A DNA stretch of 32,874 bases from Nemertoderma westbladi (taxonomy: Eukaryota; Xenacoelomorpha; Nemertodermatida; Nemertodermatidae): the NCBI GenBank assembly GCA_032718475.1, contig JAUCBJ010002230.1:1-32874 (forward strand), written 5' to 3'. A program made the position numbers and the translations under genes. The notes beneath the pieces were generated by a model that saw only the letters and a program-made list of their open reading frames with translations, did no database searches and was not told the origin of the DNA. Of this stretch, positions 1-11,500 are shown one piece after another; within the stretch, counting starts at the first letter, position 1; each line of letters begins with the position of its first letter.

Positions 1-243
1 GTAGTGGCTTTACTGTACTTTAAGAAGTACTGACATGTCATCTTACTATAGTCTCGCATTTATAATACAATACGGACAGTAAGGAAAGAGAAAATAATTA
101 CTTCTTGCCGTCGCACTAAATATATATTATAAGTAATTATGTACGTAATAAACACTAATATATTGCACTAATCTACTAAATATTCTAAAATAACATTCTA
201 CTAAATAAAATTAAAGAAAACGATTATAATAAAATTACATAAT
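1..243. other. Unassigned AT-rich flank
   Basis: No open frame, RNA gene or recognisable repeat was seen. The sequence is strongly AT-rich. It replaces the LTR-like sequence that would be expected beyond the 3' end of BEL copy 1: homology between the two BEL copies stops abruptly near 244. It could be host flank or an insertion inside a truncated LTR. Confidence 0.4.
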
Positions 244-312
244 AATACATACATAAATATAAAATAAAAACAAATATAAAATGATATAGTCACACGCCCA
301 CTCCATATGTTA

Positions 313-3300
313 TTACGTTATGGAGTCCCTAGATATTTGTCGGATTAGGGAAGTGGTCGTAGGAAGAGTATTTTGCCTTCCATAGTTTCCGGACAGTTTT
401 CGGTCTCTTTCCAGTAAACATAAACGACTAGCTGGGCGATTGAGTGGTTGTGTTAGTTTCTCCGCTCCCTTGGCCTGTCTACTCTCCGCCGTGGTAAGAT
501 GAGGAGGCCATTCTTCTTCTTCTTTACTTAAGGAGTCGGATCCACCTAACCAGCCTGGAGTATCTATCAGTTCTTGAGGAGTTGCTCCTCTGGAAGCGAT
601 GTTGGCTGGATTAATCGTCCCAAGGCAATGTCTCCATTGATCTACATTGGAGTTAATATCGTCATTATCTGAGGAGTATGGTGTTCCCTCAGTTGGGTCG
701 TCCACATCACTGCTCTCCACTTCCCCCTTTACTTGGTATACCTGTTGTTGAGGTAATCTCTCTTTGAGAGTTCTACGGGAAGGGCCAGTGAAGTACCAAC
801 CTACTCTAGTTCTTACCGCATAGGTTTGTAGTGGCTGTGGTTGAGCAGGCCGTTTCTCTAATGGCTCGAGCGCCTCATGCGCGTTTTGGCCGATAAGTAT
901 TTGCACTCCAGGATAATCTGTCTGGAATCGAGGTATCTTAAGATGTTGGACGCTCTCATCTTCGTCCCAATTATAAAGGTCTGCTTGAGTAGTAGCAAAG
1001 TTCTTTATAGCCACCATTTTTACTGACCTTACACCTTGTGTTCCTAACTTATCCTGGGGGGTGGACAACACACCTACATAGTAATCTGCCGTCAGGGTAG
1101 ATTTCCAAACCTGCATAATTCCTGACATATTCAATTTAGTCCGGAACTTGGGTTGTCCAGCAAAGATATCTTCGGCTAGTTCTTGATCGATGAATGTTCC
1201 TGTGCTGCCGGAGTCAAGTAGGGCGTTCACTATGTAACTCTTGTTGGGACCATGAACTCGAACTTGCACTACAGGAAATTCTCTTATTCCTATGTTGGAA
1301 GTTGGAACTTTCCAAGATGGTTGTTTGTCAAAAGGAGTTGGAGTAAACTCGTCAGTGTCCTTTTCATCCGTAAGTGCTCGATACACTGTGGTATTTATTA
1401 GATAACAGGATTCGTTGGCATCGGAGAATTCGTCTGTATAGAATCCTTCCCACTCAGAACCTTGGTCAGTGTCGTTCACATCACTGAATTGGACATGTAG
1501 TTCGGACTCACTTACCTGACTCGGCTTGTCTCGTTCGAACTCGCTGTGTAACAAAATGTGATGTTTCGCGCCACACTTTGCACACTTTGCGTCGGAGTAA
1601 CAGGTTCGCCGTTGGTGTCCTGATCTGAGGCAATTATAGCATAACCGCTTATTCCACAGGACTGTACGTCTGTCTACAGGGGATTTCTTTAGAAATTCAG
1701 CACACGCACTCAAACGGTGAGGCCCGTCGCACAGCGCACATTTTGGTTTGATGTTACTCACCTTAACTTGGTTAACGTTCTGCACTCTCGTTCTTTCTTC
1801 GGGCTTTCTTCCGTGAATTCTCTTAGGAGACGTAGGAGGAGTTGTTGTTACCTGTTCTCTCCTGTCACTGGTTCGAGACTTGTATTTACTTACGTCTTTA
1901 TAGGTCTTGTTGTCATAGTAAGATTTTGCTGTGTCTTTCCCGCTGTCCTCTTCTTGAGAAGCTTGGCTTTCTCCGTCGTCAGTATAACACACTGGTATTA
2001 TCCTTCTCCTAGAATCGGGTTTCTCACTTACCTTATTTTCCGATGTTTTCTCTCTGGCCTGCCTTATGAGTTGTAATTTTACTTCACTATCTAAGAAAGA
2101 CATGAGATCAGCCATGGTAGGGCTTCGGCGTTGTTGTTCATTCATGTACAACACTTTCTTGTCCCAGCGCGTACATACTCCACCCTTTGGTAAAGTAGAG
2201 ACTACGGCTCCAATAACCATGGAACTCTGGTATTCGTGCGACTTACCTAGCCAGTCCAGTTGTCTACAGATCTCTTGTATTTCATCGGAAAATTCTATAA
2301 TCCCACTACTAAGGAAGTGTCGGGGGGCTACCAATTTTGCATACAAATACTTAGCTATGTTATCCTTGTTACCATACCTGATGTTTAGTGTATCCCAAAC
2401 TTGTCTTAATCCATCTGGATGTCCAATAAACTTTAACGCCATTAACTTGGGAGGTCCTTCCAAACACTTGATGAGGAATCTAAGTTTCTCTCCGTTAGAT
2501 AGTACAGAGTTCTGTATGCTATCTTTGTAATATTCGTTGAAAGGTAACCATTTCATCTCATCCCCATTGAATTTGACGATCTCTCCCACTTTGACCGCTT
2601 GGCGGGCTTCTGTTCTAGCCATCTGACGCGTAAAGCTTTCTTGGGCCATCGTGTTATTTAATATCGAATTATCGGTATACAAATTTCTCGGATCATTATC
2701 AGGTCTATAGGGAATATCATTAATAACAGGTCTATAATCACCCTTAATAGGGTTTGCTATAGGAGTTTCAACTTCACTAGCAGTATAGATGCGTGTAGGC
2801 TCCACACCTTGCGCATGTGATACTTCAGACCTAACGGGTTGACTCAATGTTACCGGGGGCATTGGTATGCCTTTTTGAATATTGACTAATTTGTCGCGTT
2901 CTAGCGCGATACTTTGCTGCACTTCTTGCAACTCTGCTCTACTTTCCCTCACTGTTCCCTTAAGTTGGTGGACAGTCTCCTGCATCTGTCCTAGCAGAAG
3001 ATTCATCCCCCGCCGTCCCTCTTCCACCCACTCAACCGCCGAAGCAGGAGTCGCCAACATAGTAGCGGGCCGACGCGGGACGACGGGAGACAAATTTTTG
3101 ATTTCTCTCTCTGCTATCTGGACAGGGGTATTTGCGTGGACTGTTCCACCGGGTACAGGCAGTGTAGTGCTATGTAAAGGGAATTTAGAGTTAAGCTCTG
3201 GAAGTGTAGGGGTCTCTAGCACAGAAGTGACTTTGGGAATTACTGGCCTAATTATTTCAGGTTCATCGACTATAGTAGGGAGTCTTTTGACCTGGATAAA

Positions 3301-4920
3301 TTGTTCTATAGGTTCTGCACTACCTAAATTTGTGCTAGTTAGCTGTCTTTTAACAGCTGGGGGCAAATCAGGCAATTTACGACGGTAATATGTTTTTCTA
3401 CGCCTACTTAGATGAGATCTATCTCCTCCGCCTTCAGGGTCGGTAGTATCGCCTTCCTCCGATGATGTGTACCCCTGGCGTTTGGGAGTAGATTTTCTCA
3501 TTATCTGCATTTGATTAGCAGTGAATTGTTTATTTATACTATCTTGTGTCTCTTGCAGATTTTCCAACTCCAGTTGGGTAGTCTGCTCAGATGCTCTCCT
3601 TTCTACTTCTGCCACTGCCTTCGCTGCCTTTCTTTCGGCTTCTGCTTCCGCCGCTTTTCTTTCGGCTTCTGCTGCTTTTGCCTTTCTTTCGGCTTCTGCA
3701 TCTGCCATAACCGCCGCCATATCCGCCGCCTTTTGTTCCTCTATCCTTCTTTTCTTTATTTGTTCTTCTCGGACTCTAGTGAGGCGGAGTTTTTCATCAC
3801 ATTCAGCTTGATTTGCAGCTAACATTTCGGCATCGATCGCGTCCAATATAAGCTTGGTTCCTTCACTATTAGGGGAAAGTCCATGTAGCCGTCTCCTCAA
3901 CTCTTCGTCTCCTAGGAATCGCTGATAGTCGGACAAATAAATGTCGATAGCGTCTCTAGTTCGTGGTTTCTCGGCGGCCTCTTCGCTTTCCTCTTGAGCA
4001 AGGGTGACATCAGTTTGTCCGTTGACCTCAGTTGGTTCCTCATAGATTGATCTCTCAGCCAGCTGAGATTTCCACTGGGCTGTTTCCTGTACTTTGCGAT
4101 CTACTCGATGTAGCCAAGTTTTGACAGCAACCTGCAGCGACGTGTCCTGTCTTCTTTTGGAAGTTTCCTCAAAGGCTGAGAGGATTAGTCGAATGCGTAG
4201 GGTTCTTTCGCGTATTTGATATAGCAGTTCTTCCTGTTCTTGAGGTCCGTGAGGTTGTCGAAACAGTTGTTCCTCCAATCGCTCCAAGGATCCGAAGAAT
4301 CCCTGCGCATATCCTGCTGCCGACCTCTTCCAAACAGCTGGATCCATTGTATCTTTTGCCACTCCCATCCTGTGTATATCTTCCCAAGTAGCCTCGGACA
4401 TATCAAACGGAAGTCCGAGTCCGGGAAAGTTCCATTGTGATTCAACAATAGATCTCAATTCTTCCCTGGCGTATCCCGCGTAATCATCTTGGGTCGCTTG
4501 CTTATTCTTCGCCCAGTCGGTTTGATGTTCTTCCACCGCAAGGAGTATAGTAGTCAGTACTGCAGCAGGAAGAGTAAGAAGGGGGTCCGAGTAGACTGTA
4601 TCAGCCATCTGCACTCCATGTTCGGGAGTCAACTCTACAGTATCTGAACTGCTGGAGCTATCAGGTCTCTGGTTAGTAGGTTCTTGACCAAGATGTTGCT
4701 GCGATAGGACAGCTGCCTCTTGGTCCCGTTTTACCTGTGCCCGAGTGCCTATGATGGACCTATGGTGGACTAGCCTAGGGTCTGATACTACTGGAGGGAT
4801 GACCTTTTTTACGGTAGGAGGTGAGCCGAACTTCTCTATTATTCGCTCCACTCTCCTATCTGAATCACAGATAGTGGTCTCGATCAGACTGTCCGACAGG
4901 TTTTGCCGAGTGTCAGACAT
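313..4920 (-). CDS. BEL/Pao Gag-protease polyprotein with Pol relics (copy 1, intact frame)
   Basis: A 1535-aa open frame. Order of parts (approximate residues): an acidic/Ser-rich N-terminus; an Ala/Glu/Lys coiled coil at 395-450; a Gag segment at 775-955 resembling the DUF1759 family (KFNGDEMKWLPF onwards); a Cys/His cluster at 1060; a CX2CX4HX4C knuckle at 1092 followed by a second CX2C...H motif near 1109; an aspartic protease with DSGSTGTFID near 1235; and a GWYFTGP protease tail. After this, residues 1420-1450 (DQWRHC...ANIASRGATP) match the end of a BEL RNase H, and 1485-1505 (RPASRLCLLE) match the extreme C-terminus of BEL Pol. The catalytic RT, RNase H and integrase are missing. Gag would form particles and the protease would process them; this is inferred from the families. 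ATG at 4920 is the first Met of the frame and is shared with copy 2. Confidence 0.8.
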   Translation of the reverse strand: MSDTRQNLSDSLIETTICDSDRRVERIIEKFGSPPTVKKVIPPVVSDPRLVHHRSIIGTRAQVKRDQEAAVLSQQHLGQEPTNQRPDSSSSSDTVELTPEHGVQMADTVYSDPLLTLPAAVLTTILLAVEEHQTDWAKNKQATQDDYAGYAREELRSIVESQWNFPGLGLPFDMSEATWEDIHRMGVAKDTMDPAVWKRSAAGYAQGFFGSLERLEEQLFRQPHGPQEQEELLYQIRERTLRIRLILSAFEETSKRRQDTSLQVAVKTWLHRVDRKVQETAQWKSQLAERSIYEEPTEVNGQTDVTLAQEESEEAAEKPRTRDAIDIYLSDYQRFLGDEELRRRLHGLSPNSEGTKLILDAIDAEMLAANQAECDEKLRLTRVREEQIKKRRIEEQKAADMAAVMADAEAERKAKAAEAERKAAEAEAERKAAKAVAEVERRASEQTTQLELENLQETQDSINKQFTANQMQIMRKSTPKRQGYTSSEEGDTTDPEGGGDRSHLSRRRKTYYRRKLPDLPPAVKRQLTSTNLGSAEPIEQFIQVKRLPTIVDEPEIIRPVIPKVTSVLETPTLPELNSKFPLHSTTLPVPGGTVHANTPVQIAEREIKNLSPVVPRRPATMLATPASAVEWVEEGRRGMNLLLGQMQETVHQLKGTVRESRAELQEVQQSIALERDKLVNIQKGIPMPPVTLSQPVRSEVSHAQGVEPTRIYTASEVETPIANPIKGDYRPVINDIPYRPDNDPRNLYTDNSILNNTMAQESFTRQMARTEARQAVKVGEIVKFNGDEMKWLPFNEYYKDSIQNSVLSNGEKLRFLIKCLEGPPKLMALKFIGHPDGLRQVWDTLNIRYGNKDNIAKYLYAKLVAPRHFLSSGIIEFSDEIQEICRQLDWLGKSHEYQSSMVIGAVVSTLPKGGVCTRWDKKVLYMNEQQRRSPTMADLMSFLDSEVKLQLIRQAREKTSENKVSEKPDSRRRIIPVCYTDDGESQASQEEDSGKDTAKSYYDNKTYKDVSKYKSRTSDRREQVTTTPPTSPKRIHGRKPEERTRVQNVNQVKVSNIKPKCALCDGPHRLSACAEFLKKSPVDRRTVLWNKRLCYNCLRSGHQRRTCYSDAKCAKCGAKHHILLHSEFERDKPSQVSESELHVQFSDVNDTDQGSEWEGFYTDEFSDANESCYLINTTVYRALTDEKDTDEFTPTPFDKQPSWKVPTSNIGIREFPVVQVRVHGPNKSYIVNALLDSGSTGTFIDQELAEDIFAGQPKFRTKLNMSGIMQVWKSTLTADYYVGVLSTPQDKLGTQGVRSVKMVAIKNFATTQADLYNWDEDESVQHLKIPRFQTDYPGVQILIGQNAHEALEPLEKRPAQPQPLQTYAVRTRVGWYFTGPSRRTLKERLPQQQVYQVKGEVESSDVDDPTEGTPYSSDNDDINSNVDQWRHCLGTINPANIASRGATPQELIDTPGWLGGSDSLSKEEEEWPPHLTTAESRQAKGAEKLTQPLNRPASRLCLLERDRKLSGNYGRQNTLPTTTSLIRQISRDSIT
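3590..3735 (-). repeat. Coiled-coil-coding repeat in BEL copy 1
   Basis: Imperfect 21-33 bp repeats encode alternating AEAERKAA-type segments. This is the short-array counterpart of the expanded 54-bp array in copy 2 (11815-12000), so the segment is length-variable within the family. Confidence 0.7.
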
Positions 4921-5059
4921 ATTTAGTTATACAGTTGAATGTCTACTACTATAGTTTCAGTTAAAGCAAGTCTAGTAATTCAGTATGACCGCAAGCCTAG
5001 CGATTTATTACCGGTACCGTTACTCAGTGGAACGTGATATATATACAATATATACAATA

Positions 5060-5305
5060 TATATACCGGTATGCTTATAATATATAAGTATTATTACAGA
5101 CTAGATTTGTCACAGAGTACCGGTATATAATTTTAGCACAAATATATATATATATATAGTAGGCCTATAATGAATACCGGTATACAGCTTACACTTACAG
5201 CATGTAAGTATAATTATGAATTAGAATTAATTACAGAGTACCGGTATGATTTCAGCTCAAATTTATAGAAATAAATATAATAAGCCTATGGTAAGTACCG
5301 GTATG
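5060..5305. repeat. ACCGGT-module repeat array (copy 1 leader)
   Basis: Two roughly 115-120 bp units, each with two TACCGGTA-like palindromes separated by about 55-60 bp (palindromes near 5065, 5120, 5174, 5239 and 5296). The array is conserved at 13415-13665 in copy 2. Confidence 0.7.
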
Positions 5306-6224
5306 TCAATTATTTTTAGAATAATTGAATTTCTGAATATTTTGGGGTTACTTGGTTACTTTAACTTACTTTCTTACCGTTGTTTAAGCAGTAGTCCAAC
5401 TGACAGTGAGACCTAGTCGTTGTATGGCAGGCCTACTATTTATAAATCGTTTGAGTTGATTTATAATAGATATATACCCGTTTAAAAGGGTTTTTGTCAA
5501 TATTTGAAATAAATGTTATTATTTCTGGGGGTCACTACACAGAAGCTGAGCGCTCTCAGTGAAGTGCTATTTATTTGACACTAAAACTGATAATTCTAAT
5601 TTACCTAAGTTACTTAATACTACAAATTACTTACGATACGGGTGAGATTAATTCTCTAATTAAACACAACAAAATATTACGTACGAATTTTTAGGGTAAT
5701 TTTACAGGAAGTCTACAAACCAGCCTAACAAAGGGTTAGATTTCTGGTTATTATCAACAGACAGGGTACTACGGTATTTGAATAATAAGTAGTAGTAAAT
5801 ATATTGTACTGTCCAGATAGGAAAATACCACCGCCTGACGACCTATAACCGTATCGCTATAGGTACAACGTTATGTATCACGGATTGTTCCTACCCAGAA
5901 GCTAATAGAGCTAACGAATGTGCCTATCAACCACTTTACAACACAAATATACTGCCTACACTAATTACTTCGGAAGGCACTGTACTCTAAACCCTAAATT
6001 AGGTACAAGTACCGGTATAACAAATAATCAGTAGTTAAATATACTTGAACAGTTAAAAGAACCACGGCATCTGCCGGAGTGACCGAAGCACAAAGTCGTC
6101 AGTCTTTACCTACGCCAAGCAGCCCTGATGTAGTACCGGGGTTAGTTTAACTATAACGGTATGTATAACAAGCACAATTACTGTAGGAATAAACTTGGGG
6201 ACATGAATGTTGCGAATAATCGCA

Positions 6225-6790
6225 TAAACTCTGAATAATAAATATTACGCTACCCGTACAGAATACTCAAACAAATACAAACCAAACGCTGGCAGACTAC
6301 TATCAAGCCTAAACAAACTACTGTATGTGCAGATTCTGAAACTGTTAGTTAGTATGCGTGCTAACACGGTAGTACGACTTACTCTTTAAGAGGGGATTGA
6401 CCTTACAGTGTTGACTGCCCCAACTTACTAACGGCACTTGATCAGACCAACTCTACACACGCAGCAATCCCTTCAGACCCAAAAATAGCTAGACAACAAT
6501 CCAGCCTACAAAATATTTGAGTAATAACTATTACGGTACCTGAACAGACCACACAAACAAACACAGGCTAAAACACTGGCAGACTACGATCAAGCCTAAA
6601 TAAACTACAGTATATGCAGACTCTGAAACTGTTAGTTAGTATGCGTTCTAACACGGTAGTACGACTTACTCTTTAAGAGGGGATTGACCTTACAGTGTTG
6701 ACTGCCCCAACTTACTAACGGCACTTTATCAGACAAACTCTACACACGCCGTAATCTCTCCAAACCCAACCACAGTCAGACAGCAGCTCA
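6225..6790. repeat. Tandem ~287-bp module, two units (copy 1 leader)
   Basis: The block beginning GGCAGACTAC at 6291 recurs at 6578. The following ~150 bp, through the ACTCTTTAAGAGGGGATTGA segment, is nearly identical between the units. The same two-unit arrangement occurs in copy 2 (14680 and 14970), so the duplication predates the two copies. Confidence 0.8.
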
Positions 6791-6894
6791 GCCTACAATT
6801 ATCTGAACAATCTGAGCAGGGTCACACGCCTTCTGCTCAATATTAGCCTACTAGTAAATAAAACCAACAGAAATAAGTAGAATCTCAAATAAAA

Positions 6895-6918
6895 AATCAG
6901 GGCGGCCGTTCCCTGATT
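6895..6918. other. Conserved hairpin in BEL leader (copy 1)
   Basis: AATCAGGG and CCCTGATT form an 8-bp perfect stem around a GC-rich CGGCCGTT loop. The counterpart at 15293-15312 keeps CAGGG, the CGGCCG loop and CCCTG. A packaging, dimerisation or terminator role is possible, but nothing in the sequence proves one. Confidence 0.5.
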
Positions 6919-8559
6919 AAGTACCAAGACCTACCGGTATACAACAATCAAAATCGAATAATACTAATGTACTTGTACAGCAGTACCGGTACAGGTGATG
7001 ACAGTTAGGCCTACTGACCTACAAAGTACCGGTTCAGTCTGCCTACACTTGCAACCTTATTGCTTACTGCAATAAGATTATAAACTGTTACTGTTCGACA
7101 GAACAGTACTAAACTGTATTTAATGCTTACACTGCAATACAAATTAAACTGTTACTGTTCGCGCTTTCGAAGACCTTTAGCAGTTTAACCTGCCAAAATT
7201 TATATGTCTTTTCGTTAATTAAAACCACTTTAGCATACGACAATAATTTATGCTAATACGCAAAACATTAGCCGAAGTCAGCCCATGCGCGATCATTCAC
7301 CCGATGGATCTACACCCGGGAGACTGAATTCGGATGCTTGAATTGTATTATTACAGTGTAAGGTTGCAGTGTATACCTAATGTATTATTCGATAGATCGT
7401 TAATGATTAATCTCTGACAGATATTATTGGCTTTCGGGAAATATTAACAGTTCCTTTAGGACGTGGCGCTTTACCTATTTAAACAGAACTAAGACTTATA
7501 CTAAACGCAACGATACTGCTGCTGATTAAAGTATAAAACGTATTCTTTAGGAAATACTTTGTTACCAATCACCATCATACACACTATTCTGCCGACAGTC
7601 AGTATATTTGATCACACATAAAGAGAGCAGTAATTGACTCGCGTAGGGTCTGCTAAATAACATTGGATTCAATACACACCACATTAATATAAATCGCAAT
7701 TGTTATATATAGCCGGTCTCTCTAACCTGTAGTGTTATCAAGAAAATTGGGAATTGGGTGATTTATCCGTATTATCCAAATAGCAATATTTCCATCAACA
7801 AATATTTACAATTAATAACTGACGGTAAATTAACAGTACAAACAATATGATTAATGAGTTAGTGAATGATTAAGTCAGGTGACACCGCCGGTAACAGTTT
7901 ATACTTTCGATAATTCAAGCAGTTCTGCAGTTCACGGTACAGCAGTATCTATCCAAAAATGCCGGTGTTTCTGGCTTAGACAGCAATAACAACAAAAGTG
8001 ACAACTCTCTCTCTCTCTCTCCAGTCAGAAGGTAACACTCTCCCTGATTTCCAGGAAAGCTACACGTCGACAGGAAAAATCGCCCTGATTGGCCCAAGCC
8101 AAACAAAGAACCACGCTGCCAATGGCTGTTTCCATGTCAGCAACCAGCTGCTAGATGTCGTAATATGAATCATCACGGCTAAGCTGTGAAAGGTGGTTTG
8201 TGCATTACAAGTTTTTGTCTTACCATGTCCGCTAAAACACGTATATAGCAGAATGATTTTTATGTCCGTTAAAACACCTGTAAAGGTACCTTGCGGGCGA
8301 GGGGAATATATATACAGTTAGAAAACCTTTTTAGAGTATTCCAGCGCCGGGGGGGGAACTGGCCAGCCAAGGCAAACGTATCAGTTATCCCACAAAAGCT
8401 TTTACACATACATAATATAAAATAATAAAATAAATATAAAATAATGTAGTCACACACCCACTCCGTATGTTGTTACGTTATGGAGTCCCTAGATATTTGT
8501 TGGATTAGGGAGGTGGTCGTGGGAAGAGTATCTTGCCTTCCATAGTTTCCGGACAGTTT

Positions 8560-11500
8560 TCAGTCTCTTTCCAGTAAACATAAACGACCAGCTGGGCGAT
8601 TGAGTGGTTGTGTTACTTTCTCCGCTCCCTTGGCCTGTCTAATCTTCGCCGGGTTAAGATGGGGAGGCCATTCATCTTCTTTACTTAGGAAGTCGGGTTC
8701 ACCTAACCAGTCTGGAGTATCTGTAAGTTCTTGAGGAGTTGCTCCTCTGGAGGCGATGTCGGCTAGATTGATCGTCTCGGGGCAATGTCTCCATTGATCT
8801 ACATTGGAGTTGATGTCGTCATTATCTGAGGAGTATGGTGTTCCCTCAGTTGGGTCGTCAACTTCACTGCTCTCCACTTCCCTTTCACTTAATTGATATA
8901 CCTGTTCTTTTGGTAATCTTTCCATAAGAGTTCTACGAGAAGGGCCAGTAAAGTACCAACCTACTCTAGTTCTTCCCGCATAAACTTGTAGAGGTTGCGG
9001 TTGAGCAGGCCGTTTCTCCAATGTCTCGAGCGCTTCATGCGCATTTTGACCGATGAGTATTTGGACTCCAGGGTAATCGGTGTTGAATCTAGGTATTTCA
9101 AACTGCTGGGTGAAATCGTCTTCATCCCAGTTATAAGGTTCCACTTGGCTGGTCGCGAAGTTCTTTATCGCTAACATTTTTACTGACCTTATGCTGTGTT
9201 CTCCTAGTTCATCCTGGGGGGTGGACAACGCACCTACATAATAATCTGCGATTACTGTAGATTTCCAAACTTGCATAATTCCTGACATGTTTAGCTTAGT
9301 TCGGAACTTGGGTTGTCCAGCAAAGATGTCTTCGGCTAGTTCTTTGTCGATGAATGTTCCTGTGCTACCGGAGTCAAGGAGGGCGTTCACTACATAACTC
9401 CTTTTAGGTCCGTGGATCCTTACCTGTACTACAGGAAATTCTCGGATTCCTACATTGGAAGGTGGTGCTTTCCAAGATGGTTGTCGATCAGAAGTAGTTA
9501 GAGTGAGGTCACTTTCTGTATCTTTTTCATAAGTGAGTGCTCGATACACTGTGGTATTTATCATGTAACAGGATTTGTTTTCGTCGGAGAACTCGTCCGT
9601 ATAGAATCCTTCCATCTCAGATTGATCAGTGTCGTTCACATCACTGAATTGGACATGTAGTTCGGACTCACTTACCTGACTCGGGCTGTTTCGTTCGAAT
9701 TCCTTGTGCAACAAGATATGATGTTTTGCGCCGCACTTTGCACACCTTACGTCGGAGTAACAGGTTCGCCGTTGGTGTCCTCGTCTGAGGCAATTATAAC
9801 ACAACCGCTTATCCCACATGACTTCACGTCTGTCCTTTAGTGATTTCCTCAGGAATTCATCACACGCACTTAAACGGTGGGGCCCATCGCACAGCACACA
9901 TTTGGGCTTGATGTTACTTACTTTAACATGTGCTGTGTGGTGCACGTTCGTTCTTTCCTCGGGCTTTCTCACCTGAATTCTCTTGGGAGACGTAGGAGGA
10001 GTTTTTCTTACCTGTTCTCTCCTGTCATTGGTTCGAGACTTGAATTTACTTACCTGGTCTTTAGGCGTTTTATTGACATAATAAGATCTTTCAGTGTCTT
10101 TCCCACTATCCTCTCCTTGAGAAGTCTGGCTTTCGCCGTCGTCTGTATAACACACTGGTGTTACCCTTCTCCTAGAAACGGGTTTCTCACTTACCTTGTT
10201 TTCCAGTGTCTTCTCTCTGGACTGCCTTAGGAGCTGTAATTTCACTTCTCCATCTAAGAATGACATGAGATCAGCCATGGTAGGGTTTCGTCGTTGTTGT
10301 TCCATCATATATAACACTTTCTTGTCCCAGCATGTACCTACTCCACCCTTGGGCAAAGTAGATGCTAAGGCTCCTACAACCATAGAATTCTGGTATTCAT
10401 GAGACTTACCTAGCCAATCTAATTGTCTACAGATCTCCTGAATCTCATCGGAAAACTCTATAATCCCGCTGCTAAGAAACTTTCGGGGCGCCATTAATTT
10501 TGCATACAAATACCTAGCTATGTTATTCTTATTACCATACCTGATGTTTAGTGTATCCCAAACTTGTCTTAATCCGTCTGGATGTCCAATAAACTTTAAC
10601 GCCATTAACTTGGGAGATCCTTCCAAGCACTCGATGAGGAATCTAAGTTTCTCTCCATTAGATAGCACAGAGTTCTGTATGTTATCTTTATAATATTCAT
10701 TAAAAGGTAACCATTTCATCTCATCTCCATTGAACTTGACGATCTCTCCCACCTTTACCGCTTGCCGGGCTTCGGTTCTAGCCATTTGACGCGTAAAACT
10801 TTCTTGGGCCATCGTGTTATTTAATATCGAGTTATCGGTATATAAATTTCTCGGATTATGATCCGGTCTATAGGGAATATCATTATCAACAGGTCTATAA
10901 TTACCCTTAATAGGGTTCACTATAGGAGTTTCTACTTCGCTAGCAGTATAGATGCGTGTAGGCTCCACACCTTGCGCATGAGATACTTCAGACCTAACAG
11001 GTTGACACATTGTTACGGGGGGTGTTGGTATACCCTTTTGTGTATTTACTAATTTATCGCATTCTAGCGCGATACTTTGCTGCACTTCTTGCAACTCTAA
11101 TCTACTTTCCCTTACTGTGCCCTTGAATTGCTGAACGGTCTCCTGCATCTGTCCGAGCAGGAGATCCATCCCCCGTCGTCTCTCATCCACCCATTCGACC
11201 GCCGAAGCGGGATTCGCCAACGCTGTAGCGGGCGGACGAGGGACAACGGGCGACAAATCATGAATATTTCGCTCGGAGTCCAGGGCATGAACTGTCTCAT
11301 GGGCTGTTCTGCTGGGCACAGGTAGCTTAGTGCTGTGCAAAGGGAATTGAGAGGTAGGTTCAGGGAGTACAGGTGTCTCTACCACCGAAAGGGTGGCTTC
11401 GGGAACAGGCCTAATTATTTCAGGCTCATCTACTATAGTAGGGAGTCTTTCTATTGTAATTATTTGGTCTGTGGGTTCTGTACTACCTAAGTTGGTGTTA

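Larger units (their letters stand above)
244..8406 (-). mobile_element. BEL/Pao-like LTR retroelement, non-autonomous, copy 1
   Basis: Reading on the minus strand, the element runs from a leader/LTR region (8406 to 4921) through a single 1535-codon Gag-protease ORF (4920-313) to a short tail ending near 244. Its 5' end is placed at TGTAAAAGC (8406 downward) because copy 2 ends with the same motif at 16662. Its 3' end is where similarity to copy 2 is lost. BEL/Pao assignment rests on the Gag fold region, zinc knuckles, a DSG protease and short Pol relics. Reverse transcriptase, RNase H core and integrase are absent, so mobility would need enzymes from a relative. No downstream LTR is visible, so it is 3'-truncated or its LTR lies outside the window. 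Confidence 0.75.
4921..8406 (-). other. BEL copy 1 leader/LTR region, 3.5 kb
   Basis: No long ORF. The whole stretch is collinear with 13282-16662 in copy 2, so it belongs to the element. It holds short modules around TACCGGTA (5060-5305), two tandem copies of a ~287-bp module (6225-6790), a hairpin at 6895-6918, a short CT microsatellite (8004-8020) and the TG-starting terminus at 8406. The LTR/internal boundary and the tRNA primer site could not be located, because no second LTR of this copy is present for comparison. Confidence 0.6.

Noticed and set aside
1-243. Possible missing 3' LTR of BEL copy 1
   Set aside because: No block of this stretch could be matched to 8160-8406 or 16440-16662.
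7915-8457. Two ~62-codon minus-strand ORFs in the BEL leader
   Set aside because: Not preserved at the corresponding place in copy 2.
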